Shown in pieces: positions 34,038 through 41,882 of a stretch of DNA of 64,000 nt (its first letter is position 1; every line of letters begins with the position of its first letter). Position numbers and translations under genes: made by a program. Origin of the DNA: Shewanella sp. UCD-KL12 (GTDB lineage: Bacteria > Pseudomonadota > Gammaproteobacteria > Enterobacterales > Shewanellaceae). The notes under the pieces were generated by a model. That model was not told the origin of the DNA. It made no database searches and saw only the letters and a list, made by a program, of their open reading frames with translations. Where the stretch lies: assembly GCF_001957125.1 (NCBI RefSeq), contig NZ_MPHJ01000017.1, positions 47,651-111,650 of the forward strand. The letters run 5' to 3'.

Positions 34038-35333
34038 TTAGCTAAACGGATTCACTAGAATCATGGTCTCGTTTCTATCGGGACCCGTAGAGATAATATC
34101 AATTGGCGTTTCTAACAACTCTTCAAGACGCTTAATGTAGTTTAACGCTGCTTGTGGCAGCTGGTCTACAGAAGTTGCGCCGAAGGTGTTTTCGCTCCAA
34201 CCAGGCATAGTTTCTAGTACTGGTGTAACTTGCTCGTAGCCTTCAGCTGCAAGTGGCGTTACTGTCGCTACAGACCCATCAGGGTACTCGTAACCAACAC
34301 AGATCTTAACTTCTTTAAGACCATCTAGTACATCTAGCTTAGTCAGGCAGAAACCGCTTACGCTGTTAATCTGAACTGCACGCTTCATTGCAACTACGTC
34401 TAACCAACCTGGACGACGTTTACGACCAGTAGTCGCTCCAAATTCATGACCTTTAGTACCTAAGTAGTCACCAATTTCATCGTTCAGTTCAGTTGGGAAT
34501 GGTCCAGCTCCTACACGAGTCGTGTACGCCTTCATAATTCCTAACACATAGTCAAGATGACGAGGACCAAATCCAGAACCCGTAGCAACACCACCTGCAG
34601 TAGTGTTAGACGAAGTTACGAATGGATAAGTACCATGGTCAATATCAAGCAATGTACCCTGAGCACCTTCAAACAGAATAGGCTCACCAGCTTTACGAGC
34701 TGCATCAAGCATCTCAGTAACATCAGTACACATGCTCTTTAGGTAGTCAGCGATTGCAAGTGCATCTTTCAATGTCTCTTCATAAGACACTGCTTCACAC
34801 TTGTAATACTCAGTTAGCATAAAGTTGTGATAAGCCATCACTTCTTTAAGCTTCTCTGCGAATAGCTCTGCATCAAACAGGTCACCAACACGAAGACCAC
34901 GGCGCGAAACCTTGTCTTCATACGCTGGACCAATACCACGACCCGTCGTACCGATAGCATTATTACCGCGCGCTTTTTCACGGGCAACATCTAGAGCACA
35001 ATGGAATGGTAGGATGAGTGGACACGCTTCAGAGATAAGTAGACGCTCCTCTACAGGAACTCCACGCTCTTTAAGCATGTTGATCTCAGTCATCAGAGCG
35101 TCAGGTGCTAGCACCACGCCATTACCGATAATGCATTTTACATTATCACGTAAGATCCCTGATGGAATAAGATGAAGAACGGTTTTGTCACCATCGATAA
35201 CTAAAGTATGACCCGCATTGTGGCCACCTTGATATCGAACGACATATTTTGCCTGTTCGGTAAGTAGATCGACTATCTTACCCTTTCCTTCGTCACCCCA
35301 TTGGGTGCCGAGAACTACGACGTTTTTGCCCAT
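34038..35333 (-). CDS. purA: Adenylosuccinate synthetase
   Basis: Catalyses IMP + aspartate + GTP to adenylosuccinate, the first step to AMP. The N-terminus MGKNVVVLGTQWGDEGKGK is the conserved P-loop. It also has NAGHT near 39, GTTGRGIGPAYEDK near 128, and ISTGPDRNETM at the end. I start at the ATG at 35333 (431 residues, E. coli 432), not at the four codons upstream. Its own terminator follows immediately. Confidence 0.97.
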   Translation of the reverse strand: MGKNVVVLGTQWGDEGKGKIVDLLTEQAKYVVRYQGGHNAGHTLVIDGDKTVLHLIPSGILRDNVKCIIGNGVVLAPDALMTEINMLKERGVPVEERLLISEACPLILPFHCALDVAREKARGNNAIGTTGRGIGPAYEDKVSRRGLRVGDLFDAELFAEKLKEVMAYHNFMLTEYYKCEAVSYEETLKDALAIADYLKSMCTDVTEMLDAARKAGEPILFEGAQGTLLDIDHGTYPFVTSSNTTAGGVATGSGFGPRHLDYVLGIMKAYTTRVGAGPFPTELNDEIGDYLGTKGHEFGATTGRKRRPGWLDVVAMKRAVQINSVSGFCLTKLDVLDGLKEVKICVGYEYPDGSVATVTPLAAEGYEQVTPVLETMPGWSENTFGATSVDQLPQAALNYIKRLEELLETPIDIISTGPDRNETMILVNPFS

Positions 35334-35399
35334 TATTTGCTGCACGGTAGTGGTTAAAACGGGATTTTAGCAGATCTATAGGGGCTTTAGGCAAGTATT

Positions 35400-35588
35400 T
35401 TATGAAAAAATAATCAATAAAACGATGCCAGCGGTTACTAAAGCACCACCTAAACGTTGCAGAAGTTGCTGATTTTGATTCGAAATTTCTTTTAAGTATG
35501 CTCTCCAACGATTAGGAAATAAAAGTGGACCAATTCCTTCAATAATGAGCACTATTCCCAAGGCAAGCATGATTAGCTGTAGAGACAT
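35400..35588 (-). CDS. DUF2065 family small membrane protein
   Basis: A 62-residue protein with two membrane segments (IMLALGIVLIIEGIGPLLF and LGGALVTAGIVLLIIF) around PNRWRAYLKEIS, the DUF2065 (YjeT) pattern. Function is unknown. It lies just upstream of purA, as yjeT does in E. coli near the hflKC-purA genes, though hflKC are not here. Confidence 0.8.
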   Translation of the reverse strand: MSLQLIMLALGIVLIIEGIGPLLFPNRWRAYLKEISNQNQQLLQRLGGALVTAGIVLLIIFS

Positions 35589-35697
35589 AATTTAGAATTC
35601 CGAATAACGTACAGTGAAGCGCCAGCGATTAAGTTTAGATTAACAAATAGCAGCTTCGATGGGTAACTTCTCAATGTTGACATGAATTTTAGGCAAT

Positions 35698-35725
35698 AAA
35701 AAACCCAGCAAAAGCTGGGTTTTTT
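35698..35725 (-). terminator. rplM-rpsI terminator
   Basis: AAAAAACCCAGC/GCTGGGTTTTTT with loop AAAA, 20 bp after rpsI. Confidence 0.9.
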
Positions 35726-35745
35726 GAACTCTCGGAAGCGAAAAA

Positions 35746-36138
35746 TTAACGCTTTGAGAATTGTGGCTTACGACGTGCTTTACGTAGACCAACTTTCTTA
35801 CGCTCAACTTTACGAGCATCACGGGTAACGAAACCAGCAGCACGTAGAGATGGACGTAGAGCTTCATCAAGCTCCATCAGTGCACGGGTAATACCGTGAC
35901 GGATTGCACCTGCTTGGCCAGTGATACCACCGCCCTTTACAGTTACATAGATGTCTAGTTTTTCAGTCATTTCAACTAGCTCTAGAGGTTGACGAACAAC
36001 CATACGAGCAGTTTCACGACCAAAATACTGATCTAGTGGAAGTTGATTAACAACGATGTTGCCAGATCCTGCTTTCGCGAATACGCGTGCAGTAGATGTT
36101 TTTCGACGGCCTGTGCCGTAGTACTGAGTTGCAGCCAT
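35746..36138 (-). CDS. rpsI: 30S ribosomal protein S9
   Basis: Start MAATQYYGTGRRKTSTARVF and the C-terminal RKARRKPQFSKR, whose last arginine reaches the P-site tRNA, are typical. 130 residues as in E. coli. It lies 14 bp after rplM. Confidence 0.98.
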   Translation of the reverse strand: MAATQYYGTGRRKTSTARVFAKAGSGNIVVNQLPLDQYFGRETARMVVRQPLELVEMTEKLDIYVTVKGGGITGQAGAIRHGITRALMELDEALRPSLRAAGFVTRDARKVERKKVGLRKARRKPQFSKR

Positions 36139-36152
36139 TAGCTTAATCCCGT

Positions 36153-36584
36153 TTAGATATCAAGAACTTGAGGTTGTTGTGCAGCGTGGTTATGTTCTGT
36201 ACCAGCGTAAACTTTAAGCTTACGGAACATGGCACGACCTAAAGGTCCTTTAGGTAACATTCCCTTAACTGCTTTCTCGATAATCATTTCAGGCTTATGA
36301 TCTTGCAGCTTTTCAAAGGTGATCTGCTTGATGCCACCGATGAAACCCGAATGCGAGTAGTACACTTTGCCTTTTGCTTTATTACCAGTCACAGCAACTT
36401 TCTCAGCGTTGATAACGATGATGTAGTCGCCAGTATCGACATGAGGCGTATACTCTGGCTTGTGCTTACCACGTAGACGTGAAGCAATTTCAGTAGCGAT
36501 ACGACCCAAAGTTTTACCTTCGGCATCGACGACAAACCACTCGCGAGTGACTGTCTCTGGTGTAGCAGTAAAAGTAGTCTTCAT
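36153..36584 (-). CDS. rplM: 50S ribosomal protein L13
   Basis: Early assembly 50S protein. Diagnostic REWFVVDAEGKTLGRIATEIA and KPEYTPHVDTGDYIIVINA. I use the ATG at 36584 (143 residues, MKTTFTATPETV) because the longer open frame is not conserved. The leader (36585-36727) contains two small hairpins, CCATC/GATGG and TTACC/GGTAA; rplM leaders bind L13 in E. coli. Confidence 0.98.
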   Translation of the reverse strand: MKTTFTATPETVTREWFVVDAEGKTLGRIATEIASRLRGKHKPEYTPHVDTGDYIIVINAEKVAVTGNKAKGKVYYSHSGFIGGIKQITFEKLQDHKPEMIIEKAVKGMLPKGPLGRAMFRKLKVYAGTEHNHAAQQPQVLDI

Positions 36585-36734
36585 TTTACAAAAACCCAAT
36601 GTTAAAAATTCTGTCTCACATGTCATTACCATTATTGGTAAAAACACAAATAGTGCCGTTCCCCGCCCCTTCGAGCAAAGAATTAGGCTTTACAACTTCC
36701 ATCTAATTGATGGAGTAACGAGGGCAGGTGGCGG

Positions 36735-36763
36735 ATTATAGACAAAGCTGAGCTAAAAATCAC
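36735..36763 (-). promoter_or_regulatory. rplM promoter
   Basis: A perfect TATAAT (36735-36740), a 17-bp spacer and a weak -35 GTGATT. A GC-rich discriminator (CCGCC) follows, typical of ribosomal protein promoters subject to stringent control. Confidence 0.55.
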
Positions 36764-36838
36764 CTAATTTTTGATCTAAATAAAGAGAGTTTTCAATTAT
36801 CTCACTATCCGTAGCTATAATCCGCTTTATCGCACTGA

Positions 36839-37945
36839 CTATGGCAAGTGCTCTAGGGCTAAATAATCATGAGACTGCATCTCTGTAAGCCTTGAGCGGC
36901 AACGTCTAAACTCAAAACTAAGTAGCCCTTGGGTATAGATATCTTCAAGGGATACTTCTGCCGAAATAATCAGTTTGACATTGCGCTCATAAAATTCGTC
37001 AACCATGGCCAAAAAGCGCCTCGCAATATCATCACCGGTTTGACTGTCGCCCATCTGCTTCACACCACTGAGTAATACAGTGTGGTACAAGCAAGCTAAC
37101 TCCATATAGTCCCGTTGGCTTCTTGGGCCGTCGCATAGGGCCAGAAAATCCACGAGCAAGACACCTTGTGCCTGCTTTCTGATATCAATGTCTCGCCCAT
37201 CTATGTCTATTGCACCAGTGCTGACTTCTGACTCAGGGGCCAACTTATCAAAATAGCTGAGTAAATTCGTGTCGGCTTGGGCATCGAGAGGAAAGTGATA
37301 AATCTCAGCTTGCTCAAGAGTTCGTAGGCGGTAATCGATGCCTGAATCAACATTCAAAATCTGACAGTGCTTATTTATAAGGGCAATTGCAGGTAAAAAA
37401 CGCGCACGCTGTAAACCATTCCGATACAGTTCATCGGGAATGATATTTGAAGTCGCAACCAGCGCTACCCCCTCTTTAAATAGAGATTGGAATAGAGTGC
37501 CTAACAGCATCGCATCGGTAATATCAGAAACAAAGAACTCATCAAAGCAGATCACTTGGTACTTTTCAGCCATCTGTTTAGCAATGATCTCTAATGGATC
37601 CCTTTGGCCTTTTAGCTTATCAAGGTCGAGGTGCACCTGATGCATAAAACGGTGAAAGTGAGCTCTAAGCTTCTTATCACCTGGCAGGGCATCATAGAAG
37701 GTATCCATAAGATAGGTTTTTCCACGACCGACTCCTCCCCACAGGTATAAGCCCTGTACCGACTGCTGCTTTGCGCCTAACAAAGAAAACAACTTCTTGA
37801 TGGTACTTGGGTTACTATTTATAAGCTGAATTTCGTCAAATACCCGCTGTAAACTTTTTACAGCTTGCTCTTGGGCTGGGTCATGTGAAAACTCATCTCG
37901 AGTCAAATCTTGCTGATAATGCTGCCATGGTGTTAGCTGGGACAC
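36839..37945 (-). CDS. zapE: Cell division ATPase ZapE (AFG1 family)
   Basis: AAA-type P-loop ATPase that acts on the FtsZ ring late in division. Walker A GGVGRGKTYLMD near 70, Walker B VICFDEFFVSD near 133, and sensor VATSNIIPDELY near 163. Length 368 matches E. coli ZapE (375). The start is GTG at 37945. It is divergent from zapG with a gap of about 110 bp, as in E. coli. Confidence 0.93.
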   Translation of the reverse strand: MSQLTPWQHYQQDLTRDEFSHDPAQEQAVKSLQRVFDEIQLINSNPSTIKKLFSLLGAKQQSVQGLYLWGGVGRGKTYLMDTFYDALPGDKKLRAHFHRFMHQVHLDLDKLKGQRDPLEIIAKQMAEKYQVICFDEFFVSDITDAMLLGTLFQSLFKEGVALVATSNIIPDELYRNGLQRARFLPAIALINKHCQILNVDSGIDYRLRTLEQAEIYHFPLDAQADTNLLSYFDKLAPESEVSTGAIDIDGRDIDIRKQAQGVLLVDFLALCDGPRSQRDYMELACLYHTVLLSGVKQMGDSQTGDDIARRFLAMVDEFYERNVKLIISAEVSLEDIYTQGLLSFEFRRCRSRLTEMQSHDYLALEHLP

Positions 37946-38054
37946 GTAAAATTATCTCTTTTATCCTTAAAATCACAGCTTGATGGTATCATGCCGAAGA
38001 TCAGCTATGAATCTTTGTTCTATTTTTTACGTTTTCGAGGTTTAAGGAGTTTTT

Positions 38055-38432
38055 ATGGGATGGCCGTTAGTTTTTGCGACGTTTATTCTAGGTATTGTTT
38101 TAGGCTATGTGGGGAGAACTGTTATCTCTCGAAATCAAGATGCTTCTCACAAAGGGAAAGCGCTTGAGCAGACAAAACTTGAGCTAAGCCAGCACAAGCA
38201 GGAGGTGACCGATCATTTTGAAGTTCACCATAAGCAACTTACCGAGGTCACTGAGCAGCTCAGCAAGATGAATAAGCAGTGGAATGATGCAGCATCTACA
38301 CTCGCCCCAAAAAGTAAAGTTAAGCCGCTAGCGACACTAAATGCTTCTGACACTGATACAGAGGTTACCCCTTCTATTGCAATTGATACCCTCGAGAGTG
38401 AAAGTGTCATCATTGTTGACCAAAAGAATTAA
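38055..38432 (+). CDS. zapG: ZapG (DUF1043 family) inner membrane cell-division protein
   Basis: A 125-residue protein with one N-terminal membrane helix (PLVFATFILGIVLGYVGRTV) followed by a coiled coil to about residue 80, then an acidic tail. E. coli ZapG/YhcB links division, peptidoglycan and envelope synthesis. AAGGAG lies before the ATG, and the position beside degQ-degS is conserved. Confidence 0.85.
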   Translation: MGWPLVFATFILGIVLGYVGRTVISRNQDASHKGKALEQTKLELSQHKQEVTDHFEVHHKQLTEVTEQLSKMNKQWNDAASTLAPKSKVKPLATLNASDTDTEVTPSIAIDTLESESVIIVDQKN

Positions 38433-38443
38433 CCTTTGTTAAT

Positions 38444-38463
38444 AAAGATGAACTTTCATCTTT
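38444..38463. repeat. Perfect 9-bp palindrome upstream of degQ
   Basis: AAAGATGAA/TTCATCTTT around CT, 11 bp after the zapG stop. It might be a zapG terminator or a regulatory site; it overlaps the proposed sigma-E -35 element. Confidence 0.55.
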
Positions 38464-38477
38464 AGCGCCTTGTCGGA
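38450..38477 (+). promoter_or_regulatory. Candidate sigma-E promoter for degQ
   Basis: GAACTT (38450-38455) and TCGGA (38473-38477) with a 17-bp spacer resemble the RpoE consensus GAACTT-N16-TCTGA. The distance to the degQ ATG is about 110 bp. An envelope-stress promoter suits a periplasmic protease, but this is a pattern match only. Confidence 0.35.
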
Positions 38478-38591
38478 TTCAATAACAAAAGCTCACTTGC
38501 TATACCTATTGGTGATAGCCTTGATATAGACGAATATATCCCTATATCTAGTTAGTGGTCCCAATGAATCCGATTTTGGAGCGTTAAATAG

Positions 38592-39944
38592 ATGAAAACC
38601 AAATTAAGCCTACTTTCTGCAGCCCTACTTACAGCTTCACTATCCTTGGCACCGAATCTGTCACATGCAGCGATACCTATTGCTGTTGATGGACAATCTG
38701 TGCCAAGCCTTGCACCTATGCTTGAGCGCACAACACCCGCAGTTGTCGCCGTAGCGGTTTCAGGTACGCATGTATCAAAACAGAAATTACCCGATGCCTT
38801 TCGTTACTTCTTTGGCCCCAATGCTCCACAAGAGCAGGTCCAGGAGCGCCCTTTTAGAGGCTTAGGTTCGGGCGTTATTATTGATGCTGATGAGGGCTAT
38901 ATCGTCACCAATAACCATGTGATTGATGGTGCAGATGAAATTCTGATTGGCTTGCACGATGGTCGAGAAGTTGAAGCTAAGCTAATTGGTACCGATGCCG
39001 AGTCAGATATCGCCCTACTGCAGATAAAAGCCGACAAACTTGTGGCCGTCAAGCGTGCAGACTCAGATGAGTTAAGAGTCGGTGACTTTGCTGTTGCTAT
39101 CGGTAACCCATTCGGCCTAGGCCAAACAGTAACCTCAGGTATTGTCAGTGCCATGGGCCGTAGTGGTCTAGGCATTGAGATGCTAGAAAACTTTATTCAG
39201 ACTGACGCCGCCATCAACAGCGGTAACTCAGGTGGCGCCTTGGTTAACCTCAATGGCGATCTCATCGGTATCAATACTGCAATTGTCGCTCCTGGCGGCG
39301 GCAATGTTGGCATTGGTTTCGCTATTCCTGCAAATATGGTTAACAATCTTGTTGATCAGATTATCGAGCATGGTGAAGTTCGACGCGGCGTTCTCGGTGT
39401 ATCAGGCCGAGACCTTACCAATGAACTGGCCCAAGGCTTTGGCTTAGATACTCAGCATGGTGGTTTTGTCGATCAAGTAATGGCTGACAGTGCAGCAGAT
39501 AAAGCAGGTATTCAGGCAGGCGATATCATCACAAGCGTTAATGGCCGCAGTATTAAGAGCTTCCAAGAGTTACGGGCCAAAGTTGCAACGATGGGCGCTG
39601 GGGCTAAGGTTGAGTTTGGCTTAATCCGAGATGGCGACAAAGAGACAGTCACAGCAGTACTTGGTGAAGCAAGTCAAACGACTGAAACAGCTGCGGGTGC
39701 TATTCACCCTATGCTTGCAGGCGCTGCCTTGGAGAATAAAAAAGGCGGCGTTGAGATTAGCGATATCGCGCAGAACTCTCCTGCTGCAGCCAGTGGTTTG
39801 CAAAAAGACGATCTGATTGTTGGCGTGAACCGCACTTCGATAAACGATCTTAAATCACTAAAATTGACACTTGAAGATCAGCAAGGCGCTGTTGCATTAA
39901 AAATCAAGCGCGGTAAAAGCAGCCTTTACCTCGTCTTAAGATAA
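38592..39944 (+). CDS. degQ: Periplasmic serine protease DegQ (HtrA family)
   Basis: Protease and chaperone for misfolded envelope proteins. Signal peptide ending SHA; catalytic triad His in VTNNHVIDGA near 110, Asp in DAESDIALL near 140, Ser in NSGNSGGALV near 215; two PDZ domains (about 260-350 and 360-445). Length 450 and the short N-terminal Q-linker favour DegQ over DegP. A terminator follows, then degS on the same strand. Confidence 0.93.
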   Translation: MKTKLSLLSAALLTASLSLAPNLSHAAIPIAVDGQSVPSLAPMLERTTPAVVAVAVSGTHVSKQKLPDAFRYFFGPNAPQEQVQERPFRGLGSGVIIDADEGYIVTNNHVIDGADEILIGLHDGREVEAKLIGTDAESDIALLQIKADKLVAVKRADSDELRVGDFAVAIGNPFGLGQTVTSGIVSAMGRSGLGIEMLENFIQTDAAINSGNSGGALVNLNGDLIGINTAIVAPGGGNVGIGFAIPANMVNNLVDQIIEHGEVRRGVLGVSGRDLTNELAQGFGLDTQHGGFVDQVMADSAADKAGIQAGDIITSVNGRSIKSFQELRAKVATMGAGAKVEFGLIRDGDKETVTAVLGEASQTTETAAGAIHPMLAGAALENKKGGVEISDIAQNSPAAASGLQKDDLIVGVNRTSINDLKSLKLTLEDQQGAVALKIKRGKSSLYLVLR

Positions 39945-39975
39945 CGAGAATATCACACATCTTTTAATTACGAAG

Positions 39976-40007
39976 CCATGAAAGCCTTAACGACTTTCAT
40001 GGTTTTT
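39976..40007 (+). terminator. degQ terminator
   Basis: CCATGAAAG/CTTTCATGG stem followed by TTTTT, between degQ and degS. Confidence 0.8.
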
Positions 40008-40087
40008 CTCTCTTCTTTGTGAGTTGTAAGATTATTCACACTAAATCATGTTAATCTAACGTAACTTTTCTATTTATATTCTTTGAC

Positions 40088-41170
40088 ATGGCACTAAAAG
40101 ACACATTTATATATCTCGGCAAGGCTATTACGTTTGGCCTGATCATGGCCGCCGTCTTTTTGGTGGTTACGCCATTTTTCACCAATAACACTAACGGTGA
40201 TCTCTTCTTTCAAAAACGTGGGGATAATGGCTTTGAATTGTCGTTTTCTAAAGCGGTAAGGCGAGCAGCGCCAGCAGTCGTCAATATCTACAGTTTAAGT
40301 GTCAATCGCAATCAACCGCTAAACTCAGGCTCCCTCCAGGGTCTTGGTTCTGGGGTTATCATGAGTAGTGAAGGCTATATCCTGACAAACTACCATGTGA
40401 TAAAGAAAGCCGATGAGATTGTGGTAGCTCTGCAAGATGGTAGAAAGTTCACCTCAGAAGTCGTAGGCTCAGATCCAGTTACCGATCTCGCCGTATTGAA
40501 AATTGAAGGTGACGGCCTTCCGATCGTACCGATTAATTTAGGCGTACCAGCACAAGTTGGTGATGTTGTCTTAGCCATTGGTAATCCTTATAACTTGGGC
40601 CAAACCATCACTCAAGGCATTATTAGTGCAACCGGTCGTAATGGGCTGAGTTCTGGATATCTTGATTTCTTACAAACCGATGCAGCAATTAATGCTGGTA
40701 ACTCTGGTGGCGCACTGATTGATACCAGTGGCCAACTCATCGGCATAAACACAGCTGCATTTCAGGTTGGCGGTGAAGGCGGCGGCCACGGCATAAACTT
40801 CGCTATTCCCATCAAACTTGCCCATAGCATTATGAGTAAGTTGATTAAAGATGGACGAGTCATTCGTGGTGCACTCGGGATCAGTGGCGAACCTATCAGC
40901 CCTGTCATGGCACAAATATTAAACCTGCCGGATCTTACTGGTGTTGTGATAACCGATGTAGACCCTAATGGCCCTGCAGCGCAAGCTCAACTTCAACCAA
41001 GAGATGTCATCACTCAGTATGAAGGTGAAGATATTCCAGGTGTCGAGATGCTAATGGATAGAATCGCTGAAACACCTCCAGGCAAACAGGTAAGCATGCG
41101 GATTATCCGCAAGGGCACACCTTATGATGTCCCTGTCATAATTGGTGAGAATAGTAATAACCAAGAGTAA
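40088..41170 (+). CDS. degS: Site-1 protease DegS
   Basis: Inner-membrane-anchored HtrA protease that starts cleavage of the anti-sigma factor RseA in response to misfolded porins. One N-terminal membrane helix (AITFGLIMAAVFLVVTPFF), triad His in TNYHVIKKA, Asp in DPVTDLAVL, Ser in NAGNSGGAL, and a single PDZ domain. Length 360 matches E. coli DegS (355). Confidence 0.95.
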   Translation: MALKDTFIYLGKAITFGLIMAAVFLVVTPFFTNNTNGDLFFQKRGDNGFELSFSKAVRRAAPAVVNIYSLSVNRNQPLNSGSLQGLGSGVIMSSEGYILTNYHVIKKADEIVVALQDGRKFTSEVVGSDPVTDLAVLKIEGDGLPIVPINLGVPAQVGDVVLAIGNPYNLGQTITQGIISATGRNGLSSGYLDFLQTDAAINAGNSGGALIDTSGQLIGINTAAFQVGGEGGGHGINFAIPIKLAHSIMSKLIKDGRVIRGALGISGEPISPVMAQILNLPDLTGVVITDVDPNGPAAQAQLQPRDVITQYEGEDIPGVEMLMDRIAETPPGKQVSMRIIRKGTPYDVPVIIGENSNNQE

Positions 41171-41178
41171 AACATAAT

Positions 41179-41208
41179 TAAAAAAGCCAGCATTCGCTGG
41201 CTTTTTTA
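41179..41208 (+). terminator. degS terminator
   Basis: AAAAAGCCAGC/GCTGGCTTTTT around ATTC, ending in a T-run. Confidence 0.85.
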
Positions 41209-41275
41209 TATCGACTTTATTCAGCTTTCTGCAGCTGAAAAGTCATTTACTTCTCTTATCTGTCTTGGGCATATA

Positions 41276-41541
41276 ATACCAATCAGTATAAAGACTTGAT
41301 CGCTCAGCGAGAGTTTAGCGCTTCTGAGGCAAGGCAACGAGTAAAGAGCATAGTTATTCTACGTTTAAGCTCGTTAACGCAGCATTCAGAAGCGCTAAAA
41401 CTCGCCTTATAGGAGCTTTTTGGGCTGCCTACTTCTTCGTTGAATAACCTCATAAGGGATCACCATTACATCACTTATTCGCCTTGAATTAGTTTACCCA
41501 AAATAGCTCTGAGTAGATCAATTTCTTATACTGATTGGTAT
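41276..41541. mobile_element. MITE-like 266-bp element with terminal inverted repeats
   Basis: Perfect 15-bp terminal inverted repeats ATACCAATCAGTATA (41276-41290 and, inverted, 41527-41541). The similarity continues inward for about 20 bases (shared TTGATC and CTCAG). Inside lies a further long inverted repeat of TTTAGCGCTTCTGA type (41307-41327 with 41386-41405). No transposase is encoded, so it would need one in trans. The 318-bp gap 41171-41488 holds nothing else but the degS terminator. Confidence 0.7.
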
Positions 41542-41680
41542 AATCATAAAGCCCGAACCAAAACCCCAGCTCTAGCACCACGCCAAGCCCGATAAAAACT
41601 GCGATCCCCGTTGCCGCGCCCTGAGCATAACAAGCGATCGCTGCAGCCATAAAAAATAGCATTAACCCTAAACGTTTCAT
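41489..41680 (-). CDS. Small membrane protein with an element-derived C-terminus
   Basis: A 63-residue protein with two membrane segments (KRLGLMLFFMAAAIACYA and ATGIAVFIGLGVVLELGFWFGL). The family is not recognised. Its last 16 or so residues (TNQYKKLIYSELFWVN) are encoded by the right terminal inverted repeat of the adjacent element, so the original 3' end was probably replaced. The ATG has only a weak ribosome site (ATACAG), so expression is uncertain. Confidence 0.45.
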   Translation of the reverse strand: MKRLGLMLFFMAAAIACYAQGAATGIAVFIGLGVVLELGFWFGLYDYTNQYKKLIYSELFWVN

Positions 41681-41822
41681 CTGTATCCCTACACCTCATA
41701 AAGCTCTCACCTACTGATACCGAAACTAACAGAGCTAATTGTTTATGTCTTGGTTAGAGAGATGAATTATCGTTCACTATTTTAACCTAGGGGTATGGCT
41801 AGTGGGATGGAGTAACCATAAT

Positions 41823-41855
41823 AAAAAAGCCGCCCTGACGATGAAACAGGGCGGC
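41823..41855 (-). terminator. Terminator of the octaheme cytochrome gene
   Basis: GCCGCCCTG/CAGGGCGGC stem with a 9-base loop; on the minus strand it is followed by a run of six Ts. Confidence 0.85.
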
Positions 41856-41882
41856 GAGCGGAGATGTTAATGAGAGATTGTA

